In this document: positions 1 to 8,283 of the stretch, in pieces
How positions within the stretch are numbered: position 1 is the first letter of the stretch
Layout: the number at the start of each line of letters is the position of its first letter
NCBI GenBank assembly: GCA_905171695.1
Contig: LR991653.1
Coordinates: 214,258 to 278,257 of the forward strand
Length of the DNA stretch: 64,000 bases
Direction: 5' to 3'
Origin: Candidatus Methanoperedentaceae archaeon GB37
GTDB taxonomy: Archaea; Halobacteriota; Methanosarcinia; Methanosarcinales; EX4572-44
The notes under the pieces: generated by a model
Databases searched by the model: none
Told to the model about the DNA's origin: nothing
What the model saw: the letters and a program-made list of their open reading frames with translations, nothing else
Translations under genes and position numbers: made by a program

Positions 1-2
1 TC

Positions 3-137
3 ATTAAGGATTTGCCCATAGAAATAACAGAATCTCTCAGAGAGAAAACTTACCAGGGACTGATGATGAGCTACGGCAGATCATTAAGCGGGTACAACAT
101 CGTGGAAAAAAAGCTACAAGCTATTAAAACGGAATAA
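3..137 (+). CDS. C-terminal end of an unidentified protein (cut by window start)
   Basis: An open frame enters from the left edge and gives 44 residues before a TAA stop: it starts IKDLPIEITESL and ends KKLQAIKTE. The segment is charged and soluble-looking, with no membrane segment or recognisable motif. The protein itself lies mostly outside the window, so no function is offered. It converges on the minus-strand EpsI-like gene, whose stop is only about 20 bases away. Confidence 0.5.
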   Translation: MKDLPIEITESLREKTYQGLMMSYGRSLSGYNIVEKKLQAIKTE

Positions 138-155
138 ACGAGATTTCAAAAGAGG

Positions 156-977
156 TTACATCGTTCTCTTGAGCAGTCTTCCAAGGTATGTCAATGGTAG
201 AAGAATGATTAAGAACTCGATTAAAAGACCGATGAGTCCATAGTCTCGATAGAGGAGGAGAGCCACAGGGTCTCCTCTATCTCGTTGTGGTATGAAGAGG
301 TGTGGGAGTATCTCTCCCATGAAGTTCTTGACTCGTCTCTCTGATGCACCGAGCCCGTTCTCTACCATCGTCTCTCCCCTGACGATCGTGATCATCTCAG
401 GGGAGCTTGCAAATATGAGTTCTTTTAAGTAGAAGTACATTATGAGTCGTTCTCGATCGTTCTTCTCGATGAGCAGCCTGTTCACCATTATCACGGCATC
501 GCCCCTATCCCCACCTCTATCTTTGGATACCCATTTGCTCCCGTTCAGTGTGAGCGGGACCCGGGTCTCGTTCACAACGCTCCAGCCAGAGCCTCTGTAG
601 CAGATCTTTGGATCGTGGAAGGCTGATCTGTTCTCTGCCCGTATGATGAGAAGCCATACAGGGTTTGGGCTCTCTGGTGTGTAGTATGCCCGCTCCATCA
701 TCATATCGGGCTTAAGTGTTTCGATCACGTTCTCTTCCACTTCCACCCTGTAGCCTTTCCATTCGCCGATCTCAAGGGGGAGTCTCTCGATCGCTTCACT
801 CTCCCCAAGCTCCATCACCGTCTTTACCCATGATCTCTCGGTTGATGTGTAGGATGGTGTGGTGTCGACCATGATTCCTCGCTGGAGGAGGACATCTGGA
901 GGAGATAGGAGAATGATTATAATAACTGTCAGGAGCAGTATTAGAGCTACTGTTCTGTACTGATCTTTCTCGTCCAT
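156..977 (-). CDS. EpsI-like exosortase-associated protein
   Basis: 273 residues from the ATG at 977, which has a GGGTG ribosome binding site about 7 bases upstream; a GTG nine bases earlier (986) is the alternative. There is an N-terminal membrane segment (about residues 10-27), an extracytoplasmic domain with the EpsI-type signature FHDPKICYRGSGW near residue 120, and a C-terminal hydrophobic segment ending GRLLKR. EpsI-family domains accompany exosortases and archaeosortases, often as neighbours or C-terminal fusions; their biochemical role is unproven. The gene overlaps the 3' end of the archaeosortase gene by about 30 bases, so the two are almost certainly co-transcribed and coupled. Family membership is quite sure; function is inferred from context. 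Confidence 0.8.
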   Translation of the reverse strand: MDEKDQYRTVALILLLTVIIIILLSPPDVLLQRGIMVDTTPSYTSTERSWVKTVMELGESEAIERLPLEIGEWKGYRVEVEENVIETLKPDMMMERAYYTPESPNPVWLLIIRAENRSAFHDPKICYRGSGWSVVNETRVPLTLNGSKWVSKDRGGDRGDAVIMVNRLLIEKNDRERLIMYFYLKELIFASSPEMITIVRGETMVENGLGASERRVKNFMGEILPHLFIPQRDRGDPVALLLYRDYGLIGLLIEFLIILLPLTYLGRLLKRTM

Positions 978-1786
978 CGTATACACCCGAGAAGTGCAAA
1001 TATTGAGAGGAGTGCAATGATGTAAAAGGTGAGTCCACCCCAGCCGTGAAAGTACTTCATCCCGGTCTCAACTCCATACTGCGACGCCACGATGAGCGTG
1101 ATTCCAATCCTGAGCCCGTTTGTGAATATCGCAATCGGGAGAGTCGCTGCGAAGAGAATAACCTTGTCCATCAGCGGGTCGGGTATGAGGTAGGATAGGA
1201 GTGCGACTATGGTGTAGAGTGATATGATCGAGTTGAAGCCGCTGCAGGCAGGGGCGATCTCGAATATCGTTCCATCGAGGAGGATCTGGCAACCCTCGAA
1301 GCTCGATTCAACTCCTGCGAGGTGTGAGATCGCTGTTGCAAGGATCGTCGATACGCTCTGAAGGGTGAGTGTCGCCAGATCGACTGCCGGGAGCGGGATT
1401 GCAAATATCAGAAAAGAGATCGGGAATGCGAGTCCGCGTGCCGCCTCGTAGCCTTTGAAGAGAAGGATGAGTCCGAGAAGGAAGGGTATCAGTGAGAGCG
1501 TGGCTATGAATACAGCGCCTGTGAGTTGTCCTGCAAGATAGAGCAGAACGGCTCCGATGAAGAGTAGAGGGCTTCTCCTGCTTGAAGCCTCGTGAAGGAG
1601 GTTGCGCTTCTGCCATACAAGAAACCCGGATACGAATGGGATGAGGAATCCATGGCTATAGGCATCCATCGTGAGCCATGAGCGAAGAAGCCACTCGAAT
1701 GAGCCAATGTAGAGGAGGAGAGTGGTTATGGTGAGTACTGCAAGCCAGATTCTCTTCTTCTCGATTCGCATAGTAGCACTGCGCAT
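947..1786 (-). CDS. Archaeosortase (exosortase/archaeosortase family transpeptidase)
   Basis: 279-residue polytopic membrane protein with about eight hydrophobic segments. The three expected catalytic residues are present in order: Cys in ACSGFN, Arg in NGLRI, His in FHGWGG. This family cleaves C-terminal sorting tripartite signals (short motif, membrane helix, basic tail) and is thought to transfer the protein to a surface anchor. Its likely substrate is encoded just upstream on the same strand (1860-2318). The start is uncertain: ATG 1786 and ATG 1771 are both in frame and neither has a ribosome binding site. A TATA-like element at about 1803-1816 lies roughly 25 bases before 1786, which favours a leaderless mRNA starting there. 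The longer open frame begins at 1873 and is unlikely to be used. The specific archaeosortase subfamily cannot be assigned from the sequence alone. Confidence 0.88.
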   Translation of the reverse strand: MRSATMRIEKKRIWLAVLTITTLLLYIGSFEWLLRSWLTMDAYSHGFLIPFVSGFLVWQKRNLLHEASSRRSPLLFIGAVLLYLAGQLTGAVFIATLSLIPFLLGLILLFKGYEAARGLAFPISFLIFAIPLPAVDLATLTLQSVSTILATAISHLAGVESSFEGCQILLDGTIFEIAPACSGFNSIISLYTIVALLSYLIPDPLMDKVILFAATLPIAIFTNGLRIGITLIVASQYGVETGMKYFHGWGGLTFYIIALLSIFALLGCIRWTRKISTEQ

Positions 1787-1802
1787 ATCAATCCAATCAA
1801 TG

Positions 1803-1816
1803 CTTTTAAAAATATA
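1803..1816 (-). promoter_or_regulatory. TATA-like promoter element for the archaeosortase gene
   Basis: On the minus strand the sequence reads as an A/T block (ATATTTTTAAAAG). Its centre is about 25 bases before the in-frame ATG at 1786, which is the normal archaeal TATA-to-start distance. With no Shine-Dalgarno sequence before either candidate ATG, a leaderless transcript is the simplest reading. Confidence 0.45.
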
Positions 1817-1859
1817 ATGTAAATTGAAAGAATGAATAAAAAAGTGTGGATGAGATACT

Positions 1860-2318
1860 CTATCTCCTCTCACGCTTCAAAGAGGTAAAGCCGAGCACTC
1901 CGAGTATCCCCAGCGTGGTCATCGCGAGAGTGATCGGCTCCGGGACGCACTCCGCTGTATCATTGTCACCCTCGGTCTGGTCGCAGCAGCATGCACACTC
2001 TGGATCATCACAATCGATCTGCCCATCATTATCGTTATCTTTTCCATCACAGCACTCCGGGCACACGGTGTAGTTCATATCAGGACAACCGGGCGTCGTT
2101 GGATGCCAGTAAGAACGATAACCATAATCCTCCCACTCTCCTAGCATGCGGCTAAAGCAAGTTACATTCTCCGCTCCTTTATAGCAATGCCAAGTGCCAT
2201 CATCCCACTTAGTGCAGTAGTACCAATCACCAAGACACTGACCTTCAGCCATCGCCGGTAGGGCAAGCATCGTCAGAAGGAGTCCGAGGAGCATCCCCTC
2301 TTTCATAAGTATCTTCAT
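1860..2318 (-). CDS. Cys-rich PEP-CTERM surface protein, probable archaeosortase substrate
   Basis: 152 residues from the ATG at 2318, preceded by a GGAAGGTG ribosome binding site; a GTG at 2327 is less likely. It has a signal peptide (roughly residues 1-25, ending ALPAMA), then about 100 mature residues holding 14 cysteines. A calcium/metal-binding-like motif follows: CCDGKDNDNDGQIDCDDPEC, with alternating Asp/Asn as in DxDNDG loops. The C-terminus is a complete sorting signal: VPEP, a hydrophobic helix (about 17 residues), then KRERR. The signal reads PEP, as in bacterial PEP-CTERM, rather than the PEF or PGF of many methanogens. It lies immediately upstream of the archaeosortase on the same strand. 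What the mature domain does is unknown; disulfide-stabilised surface or biofilm material is a guess. Confidence 0.82.
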   Translation of the reverse strand: MKILMKEGMLLGLLLTMLALPAMAEGQCLGDWYYCTKWDDGTWHCYKGAENVTCFSRMLGEWEDYGYRSYWHPTTPGCPDMNYTVCPECCDGKDNDNDGQIDCDDPECACCCDQTEGDNDTAECVPEPITLAMTTLGILGVLGFTSLKRERR

Positions 2319-2445
2319 TTCACACACCTTCCTTTCTCTTTAGTATATTAGATGGATTGAAGTTGATGCTACTTAACCCTTTCTACTTTCTACAAATCTT
2401 TATAATGGTTATTATGATGACCACGTCTCATGGGCAACCGATACG

Positions 2446-2464
2446 TTAAAACCTTTTAAATAAA
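2446..2464 (+). promoter_or_regulatory. TATA-like element in divergent intergenic region
   Basis: The A/T-rich block TTAAAACCTTTTAAATAAAT sits 10-28 bases before the GTG start of the CPBP protease gene and is the best promoter candidate for it. The 155-base intergenic region also serves the divergent PEP-CTERM gene, so the two sides of the sorting locus may be regulated together. Confidence 0.4.
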
Positions 2465-2473
2465 TACACGACT

Positions 2474-3220
2474 GTGCAATCCCCATCCCAGACAATCGAC
2501 CTTGTGATCATCTCCTCTCTCATCCTCCTCTCTGAGCTATCGATCTACCTCTTTGGCCCAAAGATCGGGATAATCGAGAACGCCGCAATCCTGACACTCA
2601 TAATCGCAGAGGTCACACTCACAGAGAGACTCGGAAGAGAGTTTCTCCACGTCTTCCAGGCGATGATCCTCGTACCAGTATACCGCATAATAACACTCTC
2701 AACACCACCAGAGATAATCACATACAATGGCTACCTTCTGCTGACAACAGTCGCGATACTTGCAGGCACGATGATCCTGATCACAGCCACAAAACTCACG
2801 CTCGGCGACGTAGGCATGAGGCTGAGAGACTCGAGGCTTCAGATACTCTGCATCACGGCAGGACCCTTCATAGGATACCTCGAATGGGCGCTTCTAAAAC
2901 CGGCAGGATCTGTAGCGATCATGCCAGGCGTCCTGATTCTCACGCTCACCGCATTCACTGAAGAACTCATATTCAGGGGACTTCTCCAGCAGTCGATCGA
3001 GAGAGCCGTGAAGAGCCCACCGTTTGCAATCCTCCTAACAACGATACTCTACACCACATTCTTCATATCCTACGCATCAGGACGAGAGCTCATCCTCGTT
3101 CTCCTCACATCACTCCTCTTCGGATATACCGTCTCAAGGAGTAGAAGCGTTGTCGGCGTTTCGATCTCCCACGCACTCCTAAACGTCGTCTCTCTTCTAA
3201 TACTCCCGATCTATGCATAA
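2474..3220 (+). CDS. CPBP (CAAX/Abi) family intramembrane glutamic protease
   Basis: 248 residues, GTG start, seven to eight hydrophobic segments. The family's catalytic signature is present: FTEELIFRGLL (the Glu pair and the Arg) around residue 170, and SHALLN near residue 236. CPBP proteins are intramembrane endopeptidases of the Rce1 type. In some bacterial exosortase systems a CPBP domain is fused to the exosortase or sits beside it, so here a separate CPBP gene divergent from the PEP-CTERM gene suggests a role in processing the same surface protein. That link is inference from position; CPBP genes also occur alone. Confidence 0.8.
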   Translation: MQSPSQTIDLVIISSLILLSELSIYLFGPKIGIIENAAILTLIIAEVTLTERLGREFLHVFQAMILVPVYRIITLSTPPEIITYNGYLLLTTVAILAGTMILITATKLTLGDVGMRLRDSRLQILCITAGPFIGYLEWALLKPAGSVAIMPGVLILTLTAFTEELIFRGLLQQSIERAVKSPPFAILLTTILYTTFFISYASGRELILVLLTSLLFGYTVSRSRSVVGVSISHALLNVVSLLILPIYA

Positions 3221-3251
3221 TGGTACTCTAAAAGGCTGGTGGAGGGGGTGC

Positions 3252-3482
3252 TCAGAGTATCATCAGAACCCGTGTGAATACGATCAGTGAGAATACGAGT
3301 AGAAGAGGGAGTACGATGGCACTGCTCGTCTCCACAAACGGTGCAAACCGAGTTCGTATATCAGGCTCCGCGCCAAGGATCTCTGCTGCAGAGAGGAAGA
3401 GTATGAGAAGCACCACGGCAAAGACGCCTAGCTCGCCATCACCAACGGCTCTCGCAATAACAGGCGTTGCCATCGAGATCAT
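3252..3482 (-). CDS. Small two-helix membrane protein, unknown function
   Basis: 76 residues with two hydrophobic segments (about residues 19-38 and 53-74) joined by a short loop containing Asp, Arg and Glu. The ATG at 3482 follows an AGGGGC box and an A/T-rich TATA-like stretch; a second in-frame ATG at 3473 is possible. The gene has its own promoter and does not overlap neighbours. I do not recognise the family. It could be a small transporter accessory or a lineage-specific membrane protein. Confidence 0.5.
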   Translation of the reverse strand: MISMATPVIARAVGDGELGVFAVVLLILFLSAAEILGAEPDIRTRFAPFVETSSAIVLPLLLVFSLIVFTRVLMIL

Positions 3483-3537
3483 AAGCCCCTTTATATTTGT
3501 GTCTGTAGATATACTTTATCCCACTCTATCCCGGTCT

Positions 3538-4758
3538 TCAGTTCGGTCTCTTCGTGAATATCACTCTTCTCACGTCTTCTATCGTGGCGTTTATCTCGAT
3601 CGGCCTGGGGCAGATCTTGAGTATCTCTTCGCTGTCTTTCAGGAGGTGTCCTGTTGTGATGCAGACGATCTGCTCGCTTGGGTCGATCTCTTGGTTCTGG
3701 AGCAGTTTTCGCAGTCCTGCAATCGATGATGCGCTTGCTGGTTCTACTCCTATTCCCTCGAGTTGTGCGAGATCTTTCTGTGCTCTTATGATCTCTTCGT
3801 CTGTCACGGTCTCTGCGGTGCCGTTCGATTCGTATATCGCCTTGAGTGCCTTTCGCGCGTTAACCGGGTTTCCTATTCGGATTGCCGTTGCGATCGTCTC
3901 TGGTTTTGTCTCCGGGTCTATTCTCTCTTCTCTTTCTCGCACTGCTCGTGCTATGGGACTTGCGCCTTCTGCCTGTACCCCTGTCATCTTCGGGACCGTC
4001 TCTGTCAGTCCGAGTCTCTTCAGTTCTTTGAATCCCTTGTAGATCGCTGTTATGTTTCCCGCGTTTCCGACCGGTAGTACGATTCGATCGGGCACGTTCC
4101 ATTGTAGTTGTTCTGCTATCTCGAAGGCTATCGTCTTCTGTCCCTCGAGTCTGTAGGGGTTGATGGAGTTTAAGAGGTAGAAGTCTTCCTTTGTACAGAG
4201 GTCTCGCACGAGTCTGAGTGCTTCGTCAAAGTTTCCACGTATCGTGAGAACCTTTGCTCCGTGCATGAGTGCCTGTGCGACCTTTCCGAGTGCGACCTTC
4301 CCTGCGGGCAGTAGTACGACTGCTGGCATCCCGGCTTTGGCTGCGTATATTGCGAGTGACGCTGATGTGTTCCCTGTGGAAGCGCATGCTACTGTGCTCA
4401 TCCCGAGTTCGATCGCCTTTGTAACGCCAACGGTCATCCCCCTGTCCTTGAACGAGCCTGTAGGGTTCATGCCCTCGTGTTTGACGTAAACCTCCTCGGC
4501 AGAGAGGTCTTCTGCGAGCCGTGTTAGGCGGTAGAGTTGAGTTCCGCCTTCCTGCAGTGTCACAGGTGCTCGTCTGATCGGTAAGAGCTCCCTATACTTC
4601 CACACACTCAAGGCTTCTTTTGAGAGCTTCTCTCTTGTCAGTGATATCTCATCGTAATCGTATATTACATCGAGGAGTCCGCCGCACTCCATACAGGTAT
4701 AGATGACCTCGTCACCAGAATAGATAGCATTACACTCAATACATCTCAGATCGTGCAT
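3538..4758 (-). CDS. thrC: Threonine synthase
   Basis: 406-residue PLP enzyme converting O-phosphohomoserine to threonine. The N-terminus carries a zinc-ribbon-like pair, CIEC and CMEC (residues 6-24), usual in archaeal threonine synthases. The PLP lysine lies in the motif NPTGSFKDRGM, the SASTGNTSAS stretch and the glycine-rich phosphate loop VGNAGN follow. Length is normal for the family. The gene is monocistronic, with divergent HAD and NikR genes upstream. A TATA-like element (CTTTAGATAC on the minus strand) lies about 55 bases upstream of the ATG. Confidence 0.93.
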   Translation of the reverse strand: MHDLRCIECNAIYSGDEVIYTCMECGGLLDVIYDYDEISLTREKLSKEALSVWKYRELLPIRRAPVTLQEGGTQLYRLTRLAEDLSAEEVYVKHEGMNPTGSFKDRGMTVGVTKAIELGMSTVACASTGNTSASLAIYAAKAGMPAVVLLPAGKVALGKVAQALMHGAKVLTIRGNFDEALRLVRDLCTKEDFYLLNSINPYRLEGQKTIAFEIAEQLQWNVPDRIVLPVGNAGNITAIYKGFKELKRLGLTETVPKMTGVQAEGASPIARAVREREERIDPETKPETIATAIRIGNPVNARKALKAIYESNGTAETVTDEEIIRAQKDLAQLEGIGVEPASASSIAGLRKLLQNQEIDPSEQIVCITTGHLLKDSEEILKICPRPIEINATIEDVRRVIFTKRPN

Positions 4759-5129
4759 CTCAACAGCGCCTTTTCAAGAGAACAGGTATTCCTTTGCACC
4801 ACACAGTATCTAAAGCTATCGGATATGGCCTGATGCTAACACCGAAGCCATCATCCACTGGATCACTCCGTTGTCAGGCTTGCTGACCCTTGCATCAGGC
4901 CTTTGGTATGCCGTGCTGGGGTTGTCTGCACGCTCATAGATAGACATCTGTCAGTAACTCACGTGAGGACCTATGCAACACGACGTCCATTCGGACAGAG
5001 TTACAGTATCTGCACTTCTCTATTTAGATTTAACCGATCGTCTCGCCGGCTCTTCTTCGACCCTTTTGTCTCTCTCTGTGGACTCTCTGTGGAAAGAGAG
5101 ATATACTATTCCGTGATTATCCCTCTCTC
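4759..5129. other. 371-base intergenic region with palindromes
   Basis: No gene could be supported here. It holds divergent promoter regions for thrC (left, minus strand) and the HAD gene (right; a TATA-like AGATATACTATT lies about 25-33 bases before the GTG at 5130). It also holds a long inverted repeat at 4827-4901 and a 10-base palindrome CTCACGTGAG at 4958-4967, which could be an operator. A short open frame at 4903-5196 on the plus strand is Cys/Ser/Arg-rich and looks like chance. Confidence 0.5.
4827..4901. repeat. Inverted repeat with perfect 10-base arms
   Basis: GGCCTGATGC at 4827-4836 is matched by its exact reverse complement GCATCAGGCC at 4892-4901. A 55-base loop separates them and contains smaller pairings (for example TCAGG/TGAC segments). 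It could be a structured RNA (leader or small RNA) or a DNA element. It is not a tRNA: there is no anticodon or T-loop pattern. Confidence 0.55.
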
Positions 5130-5948
5130 GTGGCATCAAAACGTGCTGCGATCGTCTTTGACAGCGCCGGAACTCTCCTCTTCATGCAGAGGATAGCCAA
5201 GGATATAAGCAGGAACGAGATCCTCTTCGATTTCACCACCACCGCGGTGGCTGGCAGGAAGAGTCAGTGCGTGATCACCATCATCCACTTCGAGCCTCTT
5301 GAAAGGATAAAAGAGTGTCCACCAGCGACTCGTATCTACAACTTTCTCACAGAACACGATGTCGATATCGATATTGCCTGCTCATCGATCCCTGTTACAA
5401 AGGACAGAGTGATCGAAGTTATCAAGAACGATACCCGTGCCACAGTGAGAGATCTTCAGGAAGTACTGGACGAAGTACTCCTGAGATGCGACGATAATTA
5501 TTATATTGGCATCGGGATGATGGTGGACACTGAGACGATGACCATACCATATACACTGAGCAGCTGTGGCAAGCTCTTCCCCTCTGCCAGGAAGGTGGTC
5601 AAAACCCTTGAGAGACTGGGGGTCAACGTCTTTATAGCTTCAGGGGATCGGCAGCTTGACATCGAAAAGCTCGCCGACCGAATCGGCATCCCCAGGAGAC
5701 GAGCGTTTGGACTCTCAACCCCAGCCCGCAAGAAAGAGATAATCGAGCATCTCAAGAGAGAGTACAGTCCTGTAATAATGGTTGGCGATGGCTTGAACGA
5801 TATACTTGCATTTCAAGCTGCAGATATTGCAATATTGACGCTGGAACAAGAGAGCGAGCGTCCACAAAGGCTTATTGATGCAGCAGACCTGGTGGTCGAA
5901 GAGATAGGAGAGATAATACCAATTATGGAAGATATTCTTAAAAGATAG
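5130..5948 (+). CDS. HAD-superfamily protein resembling a soluble P-type ATPase catalytic domain
   Basis: 272 residues, GTG start. HAD motif I is FDSAGTL (nucleophile Asp; the usual second Asp is Ala, as P-type ATPases also lack it). Motif II is ASGD, a lysine-rich PARKKE segment supplies motif III, and motif IV is VGDGLND, the form typical of P-type ATPases. There are no membrane segments. Similar free-standing domains exist in methanogens (MJ0968 type). It is followed 45 bases later by a NikR-like regulator, so a metal-linked role is suggested but not shown. Substrate unknown. Confidence 0.75.
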   Translation: MASKRAAIVFDSAGTLLFMQRIAKDISRNEILFDFTTTAVAGRKSQCVITIIHFEPLERIKECPPATRIYNFLTEHDVDIDIACSSIPVTKDRVIEVIKNDTRATVRDLQEVLDEVLLRCDDNYYIGIGMMVDTETMTIPYTLSSCGKLFPSARKVVKTLERLGVNVFIASGDRQLDIEKLADRIGIPRRRAFGLSTPARKKEIIEHLKREYSPVIMVGDGLNDILAFQAADIAILTLEQESERPQRLIDAADLVVEEIGEIIPIMEDILKR

Positions 5949-5993
5949 AAAATTTTATCTAAAGAGATGTGTTATGGTAATGAGGGATCGATT

Positions 5994-6416
5994 ATGGACA
6001 GTGAACTCATGAGGATAGGAGTCTCTCTACCTGAGAATCTCCTGGAGCGTTTTGACTCGATTATATCTAAAAGAGGGTATTCATCTCGTTCAGAAGGGAT
6101 TAGAGATGCGATACGATGGTATATCCGTTATTATGAGTGGATGAGCAATATCAAAGGCGAACGGTACGGTACAATAACACTCACGTACAACCACCACCAG
6201 AGGGGACTTGTGGACGAGATAACTGATATCGAACACGAGTTCATCGGAACCATACAGTCAACTCTCCATCTCCATGTGGACGAGAATAACTGCTTTGAAC
6301 TCGTAGTAGTTCATGGTGATGGTGAGCGAATAAGAGAGCTATCAGAGAGATTAACCGCTCTTAAGGGCGTCAAACACGTTAAACTCACGACTATTGTTCC
6401 AGAAGCAGAAGAATAA
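5994..6416 (+). CDS. nikR: NikR-family nickel-responsive transcriptional regulator
   Basis: 140 residues from ATG 5994, which follows a GAGGGA box; a start at 5967 is possible. The N-terminal ribbon-helix-helix domain ([15 protein letters not shown], then [12 protein letters not shown]) binds DNA. The C-terminal ACT-like domain carries the nickel ligands: His in YNHHQRG, HLHV, and Cys in ENNCFEL. NikR represses nickel uptake genes when nickel is bound. It is probably co-transcribed with the HAD gene. No nickel transporter is adjacent in this window, so its targets lie elsewhere. Nickel control fits an organism using F430 and nickel-dependent enzymes. Confidence 0.87.
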   Translation: MDSELMRIGVSLPENLLERFDSIISKRGYSSRSEGIRDAIRWYIRYYEWMSNIKGERYGTITLTYNHHQRGLVDEITDIEHEFIGTIQSTLHLHVDENNCFELVVVHGDGERIRELSERLTALKGVKHVKLTTIVPEAEE

Positions 6417-6432
6417 CTCGTTCTGGTAGTTT

Positions 6433-7350
6433 TTATTTTTTTTCTTCTTTTTGCTGTAGCAGTCGCATAGTTTCACGGTGGAGCGTGACTATCAGGTCGC
6501 TTAAGAGTCCGAAGATGAAGATCTGGACTCCACCCACTATCAGTAGGGTTGTGAGTATTGTGAGCGGGATGTGCTCGATGCCTTTCAACCATTCGTCCAC
6601 GATGTATATGCCGAGGAGTATGCCTGCAAGTGCTGTTGCAACTCCGATCATTCCGAAGTAGAAGAGTGGGTTGTGGTGTTTTGCGAGTTTGAAGATGGTT
6701 GTTGCTATCGTGATGCCATCTTTTATTGGGTGTAGTTTTGTTGGGTCGCCACGTCGGCGAAGGTATCTTATAGGTATTTCCCGTATACTCAATCCTTTTT
6801 TGATCGTTTCTGCTGTCATTTCAGCTTCTATTCCAAATCCCTTCTCATTTAGTTCGAGTTTTTTAATGTTTCTCATGTTGAATCCTCGATAGCCTGTGAG
6901 AATATCATTGAGCCATATTCCATAGGCAAACCCGAATAATTTGTTCAGGATCCTATTCCCAAGAAGGTTGAATCGCGTGAAAGCTCCCTTCTCATAGTCT
7001 TCAAATCGGTTGCCGAGCACGTGGTCGACACCCTCCTCCAATGGTTTCAAGAACTTTAACATGTCTTTTGGCTCGTAGGTTCCGTCACCGTCAATCATTA
7101 TAGTATAAGGTGACTCTATATAGTTAAACGCTTCTTTTATGGCAGATCCTTTTCCCTTACCCTCCTGGGTGACGACAGTTGCTCCGGCGCTCCGTGCTAT
7201 CTCCCGTGTTCCATCTGTGCTGTGCCCATCGATCACAAAGATATTCTCATATCCCATCTCCTTGAACTCTACTATCAGCCTCTCGATATTCTTGGCCTCG
7301 TTCAGGGTTGGGATGAGGATGCAGACATCCTTCCCTGTGATCTCCCCCAT
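6433..7350 (-). CDS. Family 2 glycosyltransferase, dolichyl-phosphate sugar synthase type (AglJ-like)
   Basis: 305 residues. The GT-A fold begins with ILIPTLNEAKNI, followed by the nucleotide-binding IDGHSTDGT, the metal-binding IDGDGTY (DXD-like) around residue 87, and LTGYRGFN near residue 150. Two C-terminal membrane segments (about 232-250 and 262-287) anchor it. Such enzymes transfer a sugar from a nucleotide donor to dolichol phosphate on the cytoplasmic face, often the first step of archaeal protein N-glycosylation. The sugar cannot be read from sequence. It lies 42 bases after pdxS on the same strand but there is no functional link. Confidence 0.82.
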   Translation of the reverse strand: MGEITGKDVCILIPTLNEAKNIERLIVEFKEMGYENIFVIDGHSTDGTREIARSAGATVVTQEGKGKGSAIKEAFNYIESPYTIMIDGDGTYEPKDMLKFLKPLEEGVDHVLGNRFEDYEKGAFTRFNLLGNRILNKLFGFAYGIWLNDILTGYRGFNMRNIKKLELNEKGFGIEAEMTAETIKKGLSIREIPIRYLRRRGDPTKLHPIKDGITIATTIFKLAKHHNPLFYFGMIGVATALAGILLGIYIVDEWLKGIEHIPLTILTTLLIVGGVQIFIFGLLSDLIVTLHRETMRLLQQKEEKK

Positions 7351-7392
7351 CTGCTGAAGGCTCCAACGTTTAAAAGGCTTCTATCTCGCCAT

Positions 7393-8283
7393 TCATCGAG
7401 TCTGGAGTATCTCTTCCTCAGGTATCATTCTCGTGTCAATCCCCTTCATCGCACTCCCAAGTCCCTTCGAGATCTCGGCAAGCACATCTGGCCTGTCAAA
7501 GTTGTTCACAGCATCCACGATCGCCTGCGCCATCCTCTCAGGATTCTCTGACTTGAAGATACCTGACCCGACAAATACCCCATCTGCACCGAGCCGCATC
7601 ATCATCGCTGCATCTGCAGGAGTTGCTATCCCCCCTGCTGCAAAGTTCACAACCGGGAGTCGCTGCAGTGCTGCAGTCTCCTTCACGAGTTCATAGGGTG
7701 CTTCGATCTCCCTTGCTCTTCTCGCGATCTCTTCAGGAGTATTGCCCTTGAGTGTACGAATCTCGCCCATGATACTTTTCATGTGACGCACAGCCTCCTT
7801 CACATCCCCTGTACCGGCCTCGCCCTTTGTGCGTATCATCGCAGCACCCTCGGCTATTCGACGCATAGCTTCCCCAAGGTCACGTGCCCCGCATACAAAG
7901 GGTATGGTGAACCCTCTCTTATCAATGTGATACGTCTCATCTGCTGGTGTTAAAACCTCTGACTCGTCAATCATGTCCACGCCGATCGCTTCAAGTATCT
8001 CAGCCTCCACGAAATGCCCTATACGTGCCTTTGCCATAACAGGTATCGTTACAGAATCGATGATCTCAGCTATTACTGCAGGGTCAGCCATCCGTGCAAC
8101 ACCACCCATGCGGCGTATATCGGCTGGCACAGCATGGAGTGCCATCACAGCAACAGCCCCTGCATCCTCAGCCACGTGTGCCTCTTCAGCGTTCGTGACG
8201 TCCATTATCACACCACCCTTCTGCATCCTGGCAAAGCCACGTTTTATCAACTCTGTTCCATGACGAAGCTTCTCCAATTCCAT
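7393..8283 (-). CDS. pdxS: Pyridoxal 5'-phosphate synthase, lyase subunit PdxS
   Basis: 296 residues, a (beta/alpha)8 barrel that makes PLP from ribose 5-phosphate, glyceraldehyde 3-phosphate and ammonia. Highly conserved segments are present: [26 protein letters not shown], the catalytic-lysine region VMAKARIGH, and [17 protein letters not shown]. The length is normal. The ammonia-supplying partner PdxT is not adjacent in the window. Confidence 0.96.
   Translation of the reverse strand: MELEKLRHGTELIKRGFARMQKGGVIMDVTNAEEAHVAEDAGAVAVMALHAVPADIRRMGGVARMADPAVIAEIIDSVTIPVMAKARIGHFVEAEILEAIGVDMIDESEVLTPADETYHIDKRGFTIPFVCGARDLGEAMRRIAEGAAMIRTKGEAGTGDVKEAVRHMKSIMGEIRTLKGNTPEEIARRAREIEAPYELVKETAALQRLPVVNFAAGGIATPADAAMMMRLGADGVFVGSGIFKSENPERMAQAIVDAVNNFDRPDVLAEISKGLGSAMKGIDTRMIPEEEILQTR

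Noticed and set aside
4903..5196. 97-codon plus-strand frame in the thrC/HAD intergenic region
   Set aside because: Cys/Arg/Ser/Phe-rich, no recognisable motif, overlaps the HAD start; no ribosome binding site.
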